Shown here piece after piece: positions 45,195 through 54,407 of a stretch of 64,000 nt of DNA (position 1 is the first letter of the stretch; each line of letters begins with the position of its first letter). The notes under the pieces were generated by a model. That model was not told the origin of the DNA and searched no databases. It was given only the letters and a program-made list of their open reading frames with translations. The position numbers and the translations under genes were made by a program. This stretch comes from Bradyrhizobium diazoefficiens (GTDB lineage Bacteria; Pseudomonadota; Alphaproteobacteria; Rhizobiales; Xanthobacteraceae). The stretch covers positions 868,001 through 932,000 of the forward strand of contig NZ_JAFCJE010000003.1 of assembly GCF_018131185.1 (NCBI RefSeq). The letters run 5' to 3'.

Positions 45195-46004
45195 ATGCTG
45201 GTGGTGGATGGTCTGACGTGTCGCTTCGGCGCGAAAGCCGCGGTGGACGACGCCTCGTTTCAAGTTTCCCCGGGCGGGTTCGTCGGTGTGATCGGGCGGT
45301 CCGGCGCCGGCAAGTCGACGCTGCTGCGGAGCATCAACCGCCTGGTGACGCCGACCGACGGACGCATCCTGTTCGACGGGATCGACGTCACCGCGCTGCG
45401 CGGCAAGGAGCTGCGGCAGTGGCGGGCGCGTTCGGCGATGATCTTCCAGCAGTTCAACCTGGTCGGCCGGCTCGATGTCCTCACCAATGTCCTGATGGGA
45501 CGCCTTGCCACGATGCCGGCCTGGCGCTCGCTCTCGCAAATCTGGCCGGAGCAGGACAAGGCGTTGGCGATGTCCGCACTCGAACAGTTCGACATTGCGT
45601 CGCTCGCCGCCCAGCGCGCCGACCAGCTCTCTGGCGGCCAGCAGCAGCGCGTGGCGATCGCGCGCGCCCTCGTGCAGCAGCCCGACATCATCCTCGCCGA
45701 CGAGCCGATCGCATCGCTCGATCCGCGCAACACCAAGATCGTGATGGACGCACTGCTGCGCATCAACAAGCATTTCGGCATCACCGTGCTCTGCAATCTG
45801 CATTCGCTCGATCTGGCGCGCAGCTATTGCGACCGCCTGATCGGCATGGCGCAGGGGCGCGTCGTGTTCGACGGGGCGCCGTCCGCGCTGACCGACCACG
45901 TGGCACGCGAGCTCTACGATCTCGAAGCCGCCGACGTCATGGGCGCCATGCCCGTCCCGGCGCCCGAGGGGGTCCCGGCGCTCGGAACGGCCGCGGCCGC
46001 CTGA
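45195..46004 (+). CDS. phnC: Phosphonate ABC transporter ATP-binding protein
   Basis: The 269-residue ATPase has Walker [10 protein letters not shown], the Q-loop [11 protein letters not shown], the signature LSGGQQQR and Walker B IILADEP. It energises the PhnDE importer at the inner membrane. The ATG at 45195 follows GGAG. It is the first gene of phnC-phnD-phnE1-phnE2, and a Pho-box candidate lies just upstream. Confidence 0.92.
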   Translation: MLVVDGLTCRFGAKAAVDDASFQVSPGGFVGVIGRSGAGKSTLLRSINRLVTPTDGRILFDGIDVTALRGKELRQWRARSAMIFQQFNLVGRLDVLTNVLMGRLATMPAWRSLSQIWPEQDKALAMSALEQFDIASLAAQRADQLSGGQQQRVAIARALVQQPDIILADEPIASLDPRNTKIVMDALLRINKHFGITVLCNLHSLDLARSYCDRLIGMAQGRVVFDGAPSALTDHVARELYDLEAADVMGAMPVPAPEGVPALGTAAAA

Positions 46005-46066
46005 GCGACGCCTGTTTCTTTTGCAAGTCTTTGCGTCAACCGACCCAAACTGATGAAGAGGGTAGC

Positions 46067-47002
46067 ATGATCACTCGCAGATTAGTCCTTGCCGGCGCCG
46101 CCGCGCTCGCTTTAACGGCCTCCGCCTCGGCGAACGATTGGAAAGCCAAATATCCCGAACTGACTTTCGCGGTCGTCCCGGCCGAGAACGCGTCCGGTGT
46201 CACCGAGCGCTGGGCCCCGTTCATGACCTACCTGTCGAAGGAACTCGGTGTGGCGGTCAAGCTGCGCATCGCCAACGACTACGCCGCGGTGATTGAGGGC
46301 CAGCGAGCCGGCAATATCCACGTCGCCAGCTACGGCTCGGCCGCGTTCGCGCGCGCGCGCCTGACCGGCGTCAAGAGCGAAGCCTTCGCCAACGATATCA
46401 ACGCCGATGACTCGACCGGCTATTATTCAGTGTTCTTCGTCAAGGCAAGCAGCCCCTACAAGAAGATCGATGACCTCAAGGGCAAGAACCTCGGTCTCGT
46501 CGATCCGAACTCGACTTCGGGCAACAATGTGCCGCGTTTCGAACTCGACAAGTTGGGCATCCACGACGCCGATACCTATTTCAGCAAGGTCGTCTTCACC
46601 GGCAGCCATGAGAACGCGATGCTGGCGCTGGCGCAAGGCACGGTCGAGGTTGCCGCCAACCAGTGGACCAGCGACAACGATTCCACGCTGGCGCAGATGC
46701 TGACCAAGGGCATGCTGAAGAATGCCGACGGCTCGGCGATGAAGAAGGACGATTTCCGCATCATCCACAAGTCGGCGCCGATCATCAACGGGCCCTATGC
46801 CTATAATTCCGACCTGCCTGATGACGCCAAGGCGGCCATCGCGAAGGCGTTCTTTGACGCGCCGACCAAGGACAAGGCCGCCTTCGATCGTCTCTCCGAC
46901 GGGCAGAAGAAGGGCTTTCATCCCGCCACCACCAAGGACTGGGATGGCACGATCGAGCTGATCAAGTTCGTCGACGCGCTACGTAAGAAGAAGGCGTCCT
47001 GA
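46067..47002 (+). CDS. phnD: Phosphonate-binding periplasmic protein
   Basis: The 311-residue protein has a signal peptide ([22 protein letters not shown]) and the PhnD fold. [20 protein letters not shown] begins the first lobe; [13 protein letters not shown] and [15 protein letters not shown] form the ligand cleft. It captures phosphonates, phosphite or phosphate esters for PhnE. The ATG at 46067 follows GAGGGTAGC. The gap to phnC is 62 bases. Confidence 0.92.
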   Translation: MITRRLVLAGAAALALTASASANDWKAKYPELTFAVVPAENASGVTERWAPFMTYLSKELGVAVKLRIANDYAAVIEGQRAGNIHVASYGSAAFARARLTGVKSEAFANDINADDSTGYYSVFFVKASSPYKKIDDLKGKNLGLVDPNSTSGNNVPRFELDKLGIHDADTYFSKVVFTGSHENAMLALAQGTVEVAANQWTSDNDSTLAQMLTKGMLKNADGSAMKKDDFRIIHKSAPIINGPYAYNSDLPDDAKAAIAKAFFDAPTKDKAAFDRLSDGQKKGFHPATTKDWDGTIELIKFVDALRKKKAS

Positions 47003-47075
47003 GTTTCGGGACGAGGCACCTCGAGCCGGGTCCATCGACCCGGCTCTTTCTTTGACCGGACTTGATCTCAGGCCG

Positions 47076-47960
47076 ATGACAACAGCGGTTTCGCTCCTTC
47101 CCGACCAGCAGCTCGCCATGCTCAATGCCGCTTATCGCCGGGCGGTTGGGCGCAAGCGGCTCCGCCTGCTGCTGGGGATCGTGGTCTTCGCCGCGGCGCT
47201 GCTGCTGGCAGCGATCGGCGCCGAAGTGAATCTGCGCACGCTCTTCACTTATTTCGGCAATTTCATCAGCTATTTCGACCGTATCCTCACGCTCGACACC
47301 GGTCAGCGCGTCTGGACCGACGTCGGTGAGTGGCTGTGGGGCTGGCGCAAATGGCTGAAGATGTTGGGCGAGACGCTGCTGATCTCCTATGTCGGCACGC
47401 TGATCGGTGCGACCCTGGCATTCTGCCTCAACTTTCTCGCGGCCGAAAACACCTCGCCGGCCCCCTGGCTGCGCTTCTCGGTGCGGCGCCTGCTCGAATT
47501 CGCCCGCACCGTTCCGGGCATCGTCTTCGCGCTGGTGTTCGTGATCGCCTTCGGGCTTGGGCCGATGGCGGGCGTGCTGGCGATCGCGATCCACTCCACC
47601 GGTGCGCTCGGCAAGCTGTTTTCGGAGATCGTCGAGAACGCCGACATGAAGCCGGTCGAGGGCATCCGCTCGACCGGCGCGAGCTGGCTGTCCTGCATGC
47701 GGTTCGCGGTGGTGCCGCAAGTGACGGCGGGCTATGCCAGCTACGCGCTGCTGCGCTTCGAGATCAACGTCCGCGAAGCCTCCGTGATGGGCTTCGTCGG
47801 CGCCGGCGGCATCGGCCAGGAGCTCGTCGTCGCCATCCGCAAGTTCTATTACTCGGACGTCAGCGCGATTCTGTTCACCATCATCATCACCGTCTTCATC
47901 ATCGACATCACCACCGGCTGGCTGCGCGGCCGCCTGTTCGGCGGGGAGGTGCGCACGTGA
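47076..47960 (+). CDS. phnE: Phosphonate ABC transporter permease, first copy
   Basis: The 294-residue permease has about six membrane helices and the EAA loop ENADMKPVEGIRSTGASWLS that contacts PhnC. The C-terminal VMGFVGAGGIGQEL is characteristic of PhnE. An in-frame TTG at 47052 is possible; the ATG at 47076 is preferred. Its stop overlaps the GTG of the second permease by 3-4 bases, so the two are made together and probably form a heterodimer. Confidence 0.9.
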   Translation: MTTAVSLLPDQQLAMLNAAYRRAVGRKRLRLLLGIVVFAAALLLAAIGAEVNLRTLFTYFGNFISYFDRILTLDTGQRVWTDVGEWLWGWRKWLKMLGETLLISYVGTLIGATLAFCLNFLAAENTSPAPWLRFSVRRLLEFARTVPGIVFALVFVIAFGLGPMAGVLAIAIHSTGALGKLFSEIVENADMKPVEGIRSTGASWLSCMRFAVVPQVTAGYASYALLRFEINVREASVMGFVGAGGIGQELVVAIRKFYYSDVSAILFTIIITVFIIDITTGWLRGRLFGGEVRT

Positions 47961-48805
47961 CGAGGCCGCACGAGTTCGATATGCGAGAGCTTCGCGCGCG
48001 CCACCCCGATGTTTTCGACCGGCCCGCCTCGGCGCGCCTCGCCATGCCCGGGATGATCGTCGCGGCGTTCGCGATCCTCGTCTACGGCCTCGTCGATCTC
48101 GATTTTTCGCCGGCGCGATTCATCGCTGGTCTCAGCCAGCTCGGCTGGATCACATTGATGATGATCCCCCCTGATCCCGGCTCTTCGCTGCCGATCTATC
48201 TGAAGGCCCTCGGCGAGACCCTCTCGATCGCGCTGCTCGGCACGACGCTGGCCGCGGTGTTCGCGCTTCCGGTCAGCCTGCTTGCCGCGCGCAACGTGGT
48301 GCCGTCGAAGCTCCTTCGCTTTCCGGTTCGCCGCGTGCTGGATTCGATCCGCGGCGTCGACACGCTGATCTGGGCGCTGGTGTGGATCAACGTCGTCGGG
48401 CTGGGCCCGTTCGCCGGCGTGCTCGCCATTGCGGTGGCGGATTTCGGCGCCTTTGGCAAACTGTTCTCGGAGGCGATCGAAGGTGCCGACCAGAAACAGG
48501 TCGAAGGCATTCGCGCCTCCGGCGGGAGCGCGCTGCACGAGATCCGCTTCGGCCTGTTACCGCAGGTGCTGCCCGTGATCGCGGGCCAGGTGTTGTACTT
48601 CATCGAATCCAACACGCGCTCGGCCACCATCATCGGGATCGTCGGTGCCGGCGGCATCGGTCTCCAACTCGCCGAGCAGATCCGCGTGCTGGAATGGCAG
48701 AAAGTGTCGTTCCTGATTCTGATGATCCTGGTCGCCGTCGCCGCGATCGACTTCGTCTCGGGCAAGCTGCGCTTTGCGATCATCGGAAGGCGCGCGATAG
48801 TCTGA
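47957..48805 (+). CDS. phnE: Phosphonate ABC transporter permease, second copy
   Basis: The 282-residue permease starts at a GTG overlapping the first copy's TGA, with GGGGAGG upstream. It has the EAA loop EGADQKQVEGIRASGGSALH and IIGIVGAGGIGLQL. It is related to the first copy across its second half but has its own N-terminus (VTRPHEFDMRELRARHPDVF). It completes the PhnCDE1E2 importer. A dispersed palindromic repeat follows its stop. Confidence 0.9.
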   Translation: MTRPHEFDMRELRARHPDVFDRPASARLAMPGMIVAAFAILVYGLVDLDFSPARFIAGLSQLGWITLMMIPPDPGSSLPIYLKALGETLSIALLGTTLAAVFALPVSLLAARNVVPSKLLRFPVRRVLDSIRGVDTLIWALVWINVVGLGPFAGVLAIAVADFGAFGKLFSEAIEGADQKQVEGIRASGGSALHEIRFGLLPQVLPVIAGQVLYFIESNTRSATIIGIVGAGGIGLQLAEQIRVLEWQKVSFLILMILVAVAAIDFVSGKLRFAIIGRRAIV

Positions 48806-48812
48806 GTTCTTT

Positions 48813-48963
48813 CCTTCTCCCCTTGTGGGAGAAGGTGGCGCGAAGCGCCGGATGAGGGGGCTGTCTCCGCAAGTTCGGCGCGAGAGATTCGCTCGCGGAG
48901 AGAACCCCTCACCCGTCTCGCCGCAATCGCGGCGAGCCACCCTCTCCCACAAGGGGAGAGGGG
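48813..48963. repeat. Dispersed palindromic repeat of type A, copy 1
   Basis: Left end CCTTCTCCCCTTGTGGGAGA and right end CCTCTCCCACAAGGGGAGAG are inverted to each other, and each is itself a hairpin. It fills the gap between the convergent genes phnE2 and phnF. A second copy in the opposite orientation lies at 56798-56948. Confidence 0.8.
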
Positions 48964-48977
48964 AAGAAGCGGTCACG

Positions 48978-49709
48978 TCAGCCGTTCTCCACCAGAAACT
49001 CCACCCGCTCCGCGGCGAAGCGCGAATGCTTGGTCATCAGCGGCTTGCCGGCCAGATCGTGGTCGGTCGCGTCGACCACCAGGATCGGGCGTCCCAGCGC
49101 GAGATCGAGCCGGGCCGCATCGGTCGCGTCCACGATGCCGGCGGTGATCCGGGTCGCGCCGCGGCGATAGTCGCGCACGCCGAAATGTTCGAGCAGTTTC
49201 GTCATCGAGCGCGTCGCGGCGAACACGGCGCCCGCGTCGGGAAACAGCACGGCCGACAGCCAGGTGGTCGAGACGCAGATCGGCGTGCGATCGGCGAGGC
49301 GGATGGCCTCGATCCGCACCAAGGGCGCGCCGGTCTTCAATCCGAGCTCCCGCGCCAGTTCGCGTGTCGCGACGTCCTCCGTTGCCTCGATCAGCCGGCC
49401 ATGCGGTTCGCGTCCCTCGGCGCCGACGATCTCGGAAAAGCGGGTACGCGAACGCAAGGGATAGGCGAGCTTCTGCGCCTCGACATAGGTTCCGCTGCCG
49501 CGCTCGGCCCGCACCAGGCCGCGCTCGGCAAGGGCCGCCAGCGCGCGCCGCACGGTGTGGCGGTTGACGCGATAGGTTTCGGCGATCTCCATCTCGCCCG
49601 GCAATTTGTCGCCGGCCGCAAAGCGGCCGTCGGCGATGCCGCGCTCGATGCCGTCGGCAACGAGGCGCCACAGCGCAACGCCCGACGACGCAGTGTCTTG
49701 CATGCTCAT
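48978..49709 (-). CDS. phnF: GntR/HutC-family regulator of phosphonate genes
   Basis: The 243-residue protein has an N-terminal GntR winged helix (IERGIADGRFAAGDKLPGEM, YRVNRHTVRRALAALAERG) and a C-terminal UTRA ligand domain (LEHFGVRDYRRGATRITAG, ILVVDATDHDLAGKPL). It is the PhnF type. It is divergent from phnG across 115 bases that hold a Pho-box candidate and an inverted repeat, so it probably represses phnG-phnN and itself. A second ATG six bases downstream is possible. Confidence 0.88.
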   Translation of the reverse strand: MSMQDTASSGVALWRLVADGIERGIADGRFAAGDKLPGEMEIAETYRVNRHTVRRALAALAERGLVRAERGSGTYVEAQKLAYPLRSRTRFSEIVGAEGREPHGRLIEATEDVATRELARELGLKTGAPLVRIEAIRLADRTPICVSTTWLSAVLFPDAGAVFAATRSMTKLLEHFGVRDYRRGATRITAGIVDATDAARLDLALGRPILVVDATDHDLAGKPLMTKHSRFAAERVEFLVENG

Positions 49710-49742
49710 ATCGCCGGTCAGCCTAGCCCAGAAATCACGGCT

Positions 49743-49760
49743 TTGTCACGAAACAGTCAT
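49743..49760 (+). promoter_or_regulatory. Pho-box candidate facing phnG
   Basis: TTGTCAC, GAAA, CAGTCAT has the 7+4+7 layout with 5/7 and 6/7 matches to CTGTCAT. It lies upstream of the palindromic operator and of phnG. Confidence 0.55.
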
Positions 49761-49774
49761 GGCGCTCACTTATG

Positions 49775-49800
49775 AAGTTGTCTATTATCGTAGACAACTT
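49775..49800. promoter_or_regulatory. PhnF operator candidate, 10+6+10 inverted repeat
   Basis: AAGTTGTCTA, TTATCG, TAGACAACTT is a perfect inverted repeat between phnF and phnG. It contains the GT...TA/TA...AC features of GntR/HutC operators. It ends 24 bases before the phnG GTG, so binding would block the phnG transcript. Confidence 0.7.
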
Positions 49801-49824
49801 AGAATCGGCAAGTTCGGTGAATCG

Positions 49825-50292
49825 GTGACGCAGCACAACGATCAGAAAGCCCAGCGCAAGGCCGCCATGGCCGTGCTGGCGCACGCGGAGGCGGGCGAGA
49901 TCGCCGCCCGCCTCCGCGACTTGGGCTTGAACTCGGCTCTGCCGGCCCATCAGGATCTGCGCGCCCCCGAAAACGGTCTCGTCATGCTGCGCGGCCGGGC
50001 CGGCGGCGACGGCGCGCCCTTCAATCTCGGCGAAGCCACGGTCTCGCGCGCGGCGGTCCGGCTTGCAAGCGGCGAGGTCGGCTTCGGCTATACACTCGGG
50101 CGCGACGGTGAGAAGGCGAGGCTGATCGCCCTGTGCGATGCGCTGGTGCAGTCCAGGGATTTCGGCGGAGCGGTTGAACGGGACGTTATCGCGCCGTTGC
50201 GCGAGCAGCTTATGATTCGCCGCAAGCAGGCAGCGGCCGAGACCGCCGCGACGAAGGTTGATTTCTACACCATGGTGCGCGGTGAGGGGTGA
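49825..50292 (+). CDS. phnG: C-P lyase subunit PhnG
   Basis: The 155-residue protein begins at GTG 49825 (MTQHNDQKAQRKAAMAVL) and shows PhnG features: RPENGLVMLRGRAGG-like APENGLVMLRGRAGG, NLGEATVSRAAVRL and GYTLGRDGEKARLIALCDAL. PhnG is a part of the PhnGHIJ core that joins the phosphonate to ribose triphosphate and breaks the C-P bond. The ribosome site is weak. phnH begins 4 bases after the stop. Confidence 0.9.
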   Translation: MTQHNDQKAQRKAAMAVLAHAEAGEIAARLRDLGLNSALPAHQDLRAPENGLVMLRGRAGGDGAPFNLGEATVSRAAVRLASGEVGFGYTLGRDGEKARLIALCDALVQSRDFGGAVERDVIAPLREQLMIRRKQAAAETAATKVDFYTMVRGEG

Positions 50293-50296
50293 GATC

Positions 50297-50905
50297 ATGA
50301 CCACGATTGCGGAACTGCCGCCGGGTTTCGCCGACAAGGTGCTATCGGCGCAATCGACCTTTCGCTCGGTGATGGACGCGATGGCGCGACCCGGCTCGGT
50401 CCGGCGCATCGTGCCGGGAGCGGGGACGCCCGACAGGATGATGCGCGGCACCGCCGCGATCGCGCTGACGCTGTTCGACCATGATACGCCGCTCTGGCTC
50501 GATGCGCGCATGGCGGAGAGCCCGGATTTGGTGAAATGGCTGAAATTCCACACCGGCGCGCCGGTGGTGCAGGATTCCTCGATCGCGAGCTTCGCGCTGA
50601 TCGGGGATGGCGCGGAGCTTCCGCCGCTCGAATGCTTCGCGCTCGGCACCAGCGAATATCCGGATCGGTCGACCACATTGATCATCCAGGTCGATCATCT
50701 GGGCTCGGGACGCAGTTTCGAGCTGCGAGGTCCGGGGATCGACGGCGCCGCGACGCTCCAGGCCTCGATCAAGCCGTTCGATCTGTTCGAGCGCCTGCAT
50801 GTCAACGAGGCGCTGTTTCCGCGCGGCATCGATGTCGTGCTGGTCGCCGATGACGCATTGGTGGCGATCCCCCGCACCACGCGCGTCGTGAGCAAGGGAA
50901 GCTAA
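50297..50905 (+). CDS. phnH: C-P lyase subunit PhnH
   Basis: The 202-residue protein has the PhnH start PPGFADKVLSAQSTFRSVMDAMARPGSV, DRMMRGTAAIALTLFDHDTP and the C-terminal LFPRGIDVVLVADDALVAIPRTT. It is a dimeric core subunit homologous to PLP-type folds but without a cofactor. The ATG at 50297 follows GAGGGGTGAGATC. The gap to phnI is 3 bases. Confidence 0.92.
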   Translation: MTTIAELPPGFADKVLSAQSTFRSVMDAMARPGSVRRIVPGAGTPDRMMRGTAAIALTLFDHDTPLWLDARMAESPDLVKWLKFHTGAPVVQDSSIASFALIGDGAELPPLECFALGTSEYPDRSTTLIIQVDHLGSGRSFELRGPGIDGAATLQASIKPFDLFERLHVNEALFPRGIDVVLVADDALVAIPRTTRVVSKGS

Positions 50906-50908
50906 AGC

Positions 50909-52012
50909 ATGTATGTCGCAGTCAAAGGCGGCGAACGCGCCATTGAGAACGCCCACCGCCTGCTCGCCAATGTGCGGCGCGGCGACCAAGCCGTTCCGGA
51001 GGTCACGCTCGACCAGATATCGGGGCAGCTTGGGCTGGCCGTCGACCGCGTCATGAGCGAAGGCTCGCTCTACGACCGTGAGCTCGCCTCGCTTGCGATC
51101 AAGCAGGCACGCGGCGATCTGATCGAGGCGATCTTCCTGGTCCGCGCCTTCCGCGCCACGATGCCGCGGTTCGGCGCGAGCGAGCCGGTCGACACCGGCG
51201 CGATGCGGGTGCAGCGGCGGGTGTCCTCGACCTTCAAGGACATTCCGGGCGGCCAGATCCTCGGGCCGACCTTCGACTATACCCACCGCCTGCTCGATCC
51301 CTCGCTCGCGCAAGGTTTTGTGCCGGAGGCGCCGGCGACTGTTGAGGCGTCGACGGCGCCAACGCCGCGCGTGACCGACATTCTCGGCCGCGACGGGCTG
51401 ATCGAATCCTCGCCGCAGGCCGAAGACGGCGCCAGCGTCGGCGATCTCACCCGCGAGCCGCTGAATTTTCCGGCAGACCGTGACCTGCGCCTGCAAAATC
51501 TCGCGCGCGGCGACGAAGGCTTCTTGCTGGCGATGGGCTATTCCACCCAGCGCGGCTATGGCCGCAACCATCCCTTCGCGGGCGAGATCCGCTTCGGCGA
51601 GGTCGAGGTGGACTTCGTCGCGGAGGACGCCGGCTTCGCCGTGCCGCTGGGCTCGATCGAACTCACCGAGTGCCAGATGGTCAATCAGTTCAAGGGCTCT
51701 GCGACGGAAGCGCCGTGCTTCACCCGCGGCTATGGCCTCGCCTTTGGCCAGAGCGAGCGCAAGACCATGTCGATGGCGCTGGTCGATCGCGCACTTCGCG
51801 CCCGCGAGCTAGGCGAGGAGGTGCGTGCGCCGGCGCAGGACGAGGAGTTCGTGATGTCCCATTCGGACAACGTCCAGGCGACCGGCTTCGTCGAGCATCT
51901 GAAGCTGCCGCACTACGTCGATTTCCAGTCCGAGCTCGGCCTCTTGCGCAAGCTGCGTCAGGAGTTCGCGGATGCCCAGGCGCCCAATGCCATGAAGGAA
52001 GCCGCGGAATGA
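50909..52012 (+). CDS. phnI: C-P lyase subunit PhnI (nucleosidase)
   Basis: The 367-residue protein begins MYVAVKGGERAIENAHRLL, the classic PhnI start, and has DREIASLAIKQARGD-like DRELASLAIKQARGD, LNFPADRDLRLQNLARGDEG and SHSDNVQATGFVEHLKLPHY. PhnI displaces adenine from ATP and links the phosphonate to ribose-triphosphate, with help from PhnG, PhnH and PhnL. Its stop overlaps phnJ by 4 bases. Confidence 0.94.
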   Translation: MYVAVKGGERAIENAHRLLANVRRGDQAVPEVTLDQISGQLGLAVDRVMSEGSLYDRELASLAIKQARGDLIEAIFLVRAFRATMPRFGASEPVDTGAMRVQRRVSSTFKDIPGGQILGPTFDYTHRLLDPSLAQGFVPEAPATVEASTAPTPRVTDILGRDGLIESSPQAEDGASVGDLTREPLNFPADRDLRLQNLARGDEGFLLAMGYSTQRGYGRNHPFAGEIRFGEVEVDFVAEDAGFAVPLGSIELTECQMVNQFKGSATEAPCFTRGYGLAFGQSERKTMSMALVDRALRARELGEEVRAPAQDEEFVMSHSDNVQATGFVEHLKLPHYVDFQSELGLLRKLRQEFADAQAPNAMKEAAE

Positions 52013-52899
52013 ACGCGCCCGCCTACAACTTTGCCTATCTCGACGAGCAGACCAAGCGGATGATCCGCCGCGCTATCCTGAAGGCGATCGCGATTCCCGG
52101 TTATCAGGTGCCGTTCGCCAGCCGCGAAATGCCGATGCCCTATGGCTGGGGCACGGGCGGCGTCCAGGTCACCGCCGCGATCCTCGGTCCACAGGACGTG
52201 CTGAAGGTGATCGACCAGGGGTCCGACGACACCACCAACGCGATCTCGATCCGCAAGTTCTTTGCCAAGACCGCGGGCGTCGCCACCACGACGGCGACGG
52301 AGGAGGCGACCGTGATCCAGACGCGCCACCGCATCCCGGAGACGGCGCTGCATGAGAATCAGGTGCTGGTCTATCAGGTGCCGATCCCGGAGCCGCTGCG
52401 CTTCCTCGAGCCGCGCGAGACCGAGACGCGGCGCATGCACGCGCTCGCCGAATACGGACTGATGCATGTGAAGCTCTATGAGGACATCGCCGGCTTCGGC
52501 CACATCGCGACCGCCTATGCCTATCCGGTAAAGGTGAACGCGCGCTACGTCATGGACCCCTCGCCGACGCCGAAATTCGACAATCCCAAGATGGATAATT
52601 GCCCGGCGCTGCAACTCTTTGGCGCCGGCCGGGAGAAGCGCATCTACGCGATCCCGCCCTACACGAAAGTGGTGTCGCTCGATTTCGAGGATCACCCGTT
52701 CGAGCCCTATCGCTTCAACGCGCCCTGCGCGCTGTGCGGCGCGGAGAATTCCTATCTCGACGAGATCGTCACCGACGACAAGGGCAGCCGCATGTTTGTC
52801 TGCTCGGACACGGACTATTGCGAGGGCCGTCAGGCCGCCGGCCATCACGGCAGCCTCAGCGCCGCGCCGTACAAGGAGAAGGCGGACTCGCATGGCTGA
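52009..52899 (+). CDS. phnJ: C-P lyase radical SAM subunit PhnJ
   Basis: The 296-residue enzyme has all residues needed: the radical glycine region GTGG at 48-51 and the four cysteines Cys240, Cys243, Cys265 and Cys271 with the canonical C-x2-C-x21-C-x5-C spacing for the iron-sulfur cluster. It cleaves the C-P bond, releasing the alkane and ribose cyclic phosphate. It overlaps phnI by 4 and phnK by 8 bases. Confidence 0.95.
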   Translation: MNAPAYNFAYLDEQTKRMIRRAILKAIAIPGYQVPFASREMPMPYGWGTGGVQVTAAILGPQDVLKVIDQGSDDTTNAISIRKFFAKTAGVATTTATEEATVIQTRHRIPETALHENQVLVYQVPIPEPLRFLEPRETETRRMHALAEYGLMHVKLYEDIAGFGHIATAYAYPVKVNARYVMDPSPTPKFDNPKMDNCPALQLFGAGREKRIYAIPPYTKVVSLDFEDHPFEPYRFNAPCALCGAENSYLDEIVTDDKGSRMFVCSDTDYCEGRQAAGHHGSLSAAPYKEKADSHG

Positions 52900-53689
52900 T
52901 CTCGATGCCCTTGAAAACGACCAGCCGCTGCTGGTCGCGACATCTCTCAGCAAGTCCTTCGGCCGCATCGCCGCGTGCCGCGACGTCTCCTTTGCGCTCT
53001 ACCCCGGCGAGGTGCTGGCAATCGTCGGCGAGTCCGGTTCGGGCAAGTCGACGCTGCTGCAGCTGCTGTCGGGCCAGCTCGCGGCCAGCGGCGGTCATGT
53101 GTCCTATCGGATGCGCGACGGGGTCGCTCGCGATCTCGCCACGCTCGGCGAGGCCGAGCGGCGCTTTCTGTTCCGCACCGATTGGGGATTCGTGCATCAG
53201 GATCCCGCGCAAGGCCTGCGCATGGCGGTGTCGGCCGGCGCCAATGTCGGCGAGCGGCTGATGGCGGTGGGGTGGAATCACTATGGCCGCATCCGCGACA
53301 CCGCATCCGACTGGCTCACGCGCGTCGAGATCGACATCGCGCGCATCGACGATGCGCCGCGCACCTATTCCGGCGGCATGCGCCAGCGCCTCCAGATCGC
53401 GCGCAACCTTGTCACCGAGCCGCGGCTGGTGTTCATGGACGAGCCGACCGGCGGGCTTGACGTCTCAGTGCAGGCCCGCCTGCTCGACCTCGTGCGCAGC
53501 CTCGTCGCCGAGCTGCATCTGGCCGTCATCATCGTCACCCACGATCTCGCGGTCGCGCGCCTGTTGTCGCACCGCGTGATGGTGATGAAGGGCGGCCGGG
53601 TCATCGAGACCGGTCTGACCGACCAGGTGCTCGACGATCCCCGCGAGCCCTATACGCAACTCCTCGTCTCCTCGATTCTGCCGCCATGA
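52892..53689 (+). CDS. phnK: C-P lyase ATPase PhnK
   Basis: The 265-residue ABC-type protein has Walker A GESGSGKST, the signature YSGGMRQRLQ and Walker B LVFMDEPTGGLD. PhnK binds the PhnGHIJ core through PhnJ and is needed for its activity in vivo. It has no membrane partner. The ATG at 52892 lies within the end of phnJ. Confidence 0.93.
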   Translation: MADLDALENDQPLLVATSLSKSFGRIAACRDVSFALYPGEVLAIVGESGSGKSTLLQLLSGQLAASGGHVSYRMRDGVARDLATLGEAERRFLFRTDWGFVHQDPAQGLRMAVSAGANVGERLMAVGWNHYGRIRDTASDWLTRVEIDIARIDDAPRTYSGGMRQRLQIARNLVTEPRLVFMDEPTGGLDVSVQARLLDLVRSLVAELHLAVIIVTHDLAVARLLSHRVMVMKGGRVIETGLTDQVLDDPREPYTQLLVSSILPP

Positions 53690-54396
53690 GCTCACAGATG
53701 ACCGCAATGATCGAAATCGCTGACGCCAACAAGACCTTCACGATGCACCTGCAGGGCGGCATCGAGCTGCCGGTCGTCAGCGGCGTGACCTTCCAGGTCA
53801 ATCCCGGCGAGTGCGTGGTGCTCTCGGGGCCATCGGGCGCCGGAAAATCGTCGATCCTGAAGATGATCTTCGGCAATTACCGCTGTGATTCGGGGCGCAT
53901 TGGCATCCGCCATCGCGGTGCGCTGATCGATCTCGCCAGCGCGGAGCCGCGGCAGGTGCTCAACATTCGCCGTTCCACCATCGGCTATGTCAGCCAGTTC
54001 CTGCGGGCAGTGCCGCGCGTTGCGACCATCGACGTGGTCGCCGAGCCGTTGATCGTGAACGGCATGGCCCGCGCCGATGCGCAAGCCCGCGCCGGCGAGT
54101 TGTTGCACCGTCTCAATATTCCGGAGCGCCTGTGGCAGCTTCCGCCCGCGACCTTCTCCGGCGGCGAGCAGCAGCGCGTCAACATCGCGCGCGGCTTTAT
54201 CTCGGACCTGCCGATCCTTCTGCTCGACGAGCCCACCGCCTCGCTCGATGCCGCCAACCGCGCTGTGGTGGTCGAGCTGGTCACTGAAAAGAAGCGCCAG
54301 GGCGTCGCCATGGTCGCCATTGTCCATGACGACGAAATCCGCCATTTGATTGCCGACCGTATCGTCGACGTCACCAGCTTTGCCGCCGCTGCCTGA
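53686..54396 (+). CDS. phnL: C-P lyase ATPase PhnL
   Basis: The 236-residue ABC-type protein has Walker A GPSGAGKSS (with a final Ser), the signature FSGGEQQRVN and Walker B ILLLDEPTASLD. It works with PhnI and PhnK in the core complex. The ATG overlaps phnK by 4 bases. Confidence 0.93.
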   Translation: MSSQMTAMIEIADANKTFTMHLQGGIELPVVSGVTFQVNPGECVVLSGPSGAGKSSILKMIFGNYRCDSGRIGIRHRGALIDLASAEPRQVLNIRRSTIGYVSQFLRAVPRVATIDVVAEPLIVNGMARADAQARAGELLHRLNIPERLWQLPPATFSGGEQQRVNIARGFISDLPILLLDEPTASLDAANRAVVVELVTEKKRQGVAMVAIVHDDEIRHLIADRIVDVTSFAAAA

Positions 54397-54407
54397 AGGA
54401 CATGGAC

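Noticed and set aside
45021..45899. N-terminal extension of the acetyltransferase frame across phnC
   Set aside because: The extension lies antisense to phnC, is not hexapeptide-like, and covers the Pho boxes.
45218..46066. Long N-terminal extension of phnD in a frame overlapping phnC
   Set aside because: It is Arg/Ala-rich nonsense; the PhnD signal peptide begins at 46067 with its own ribosome site.
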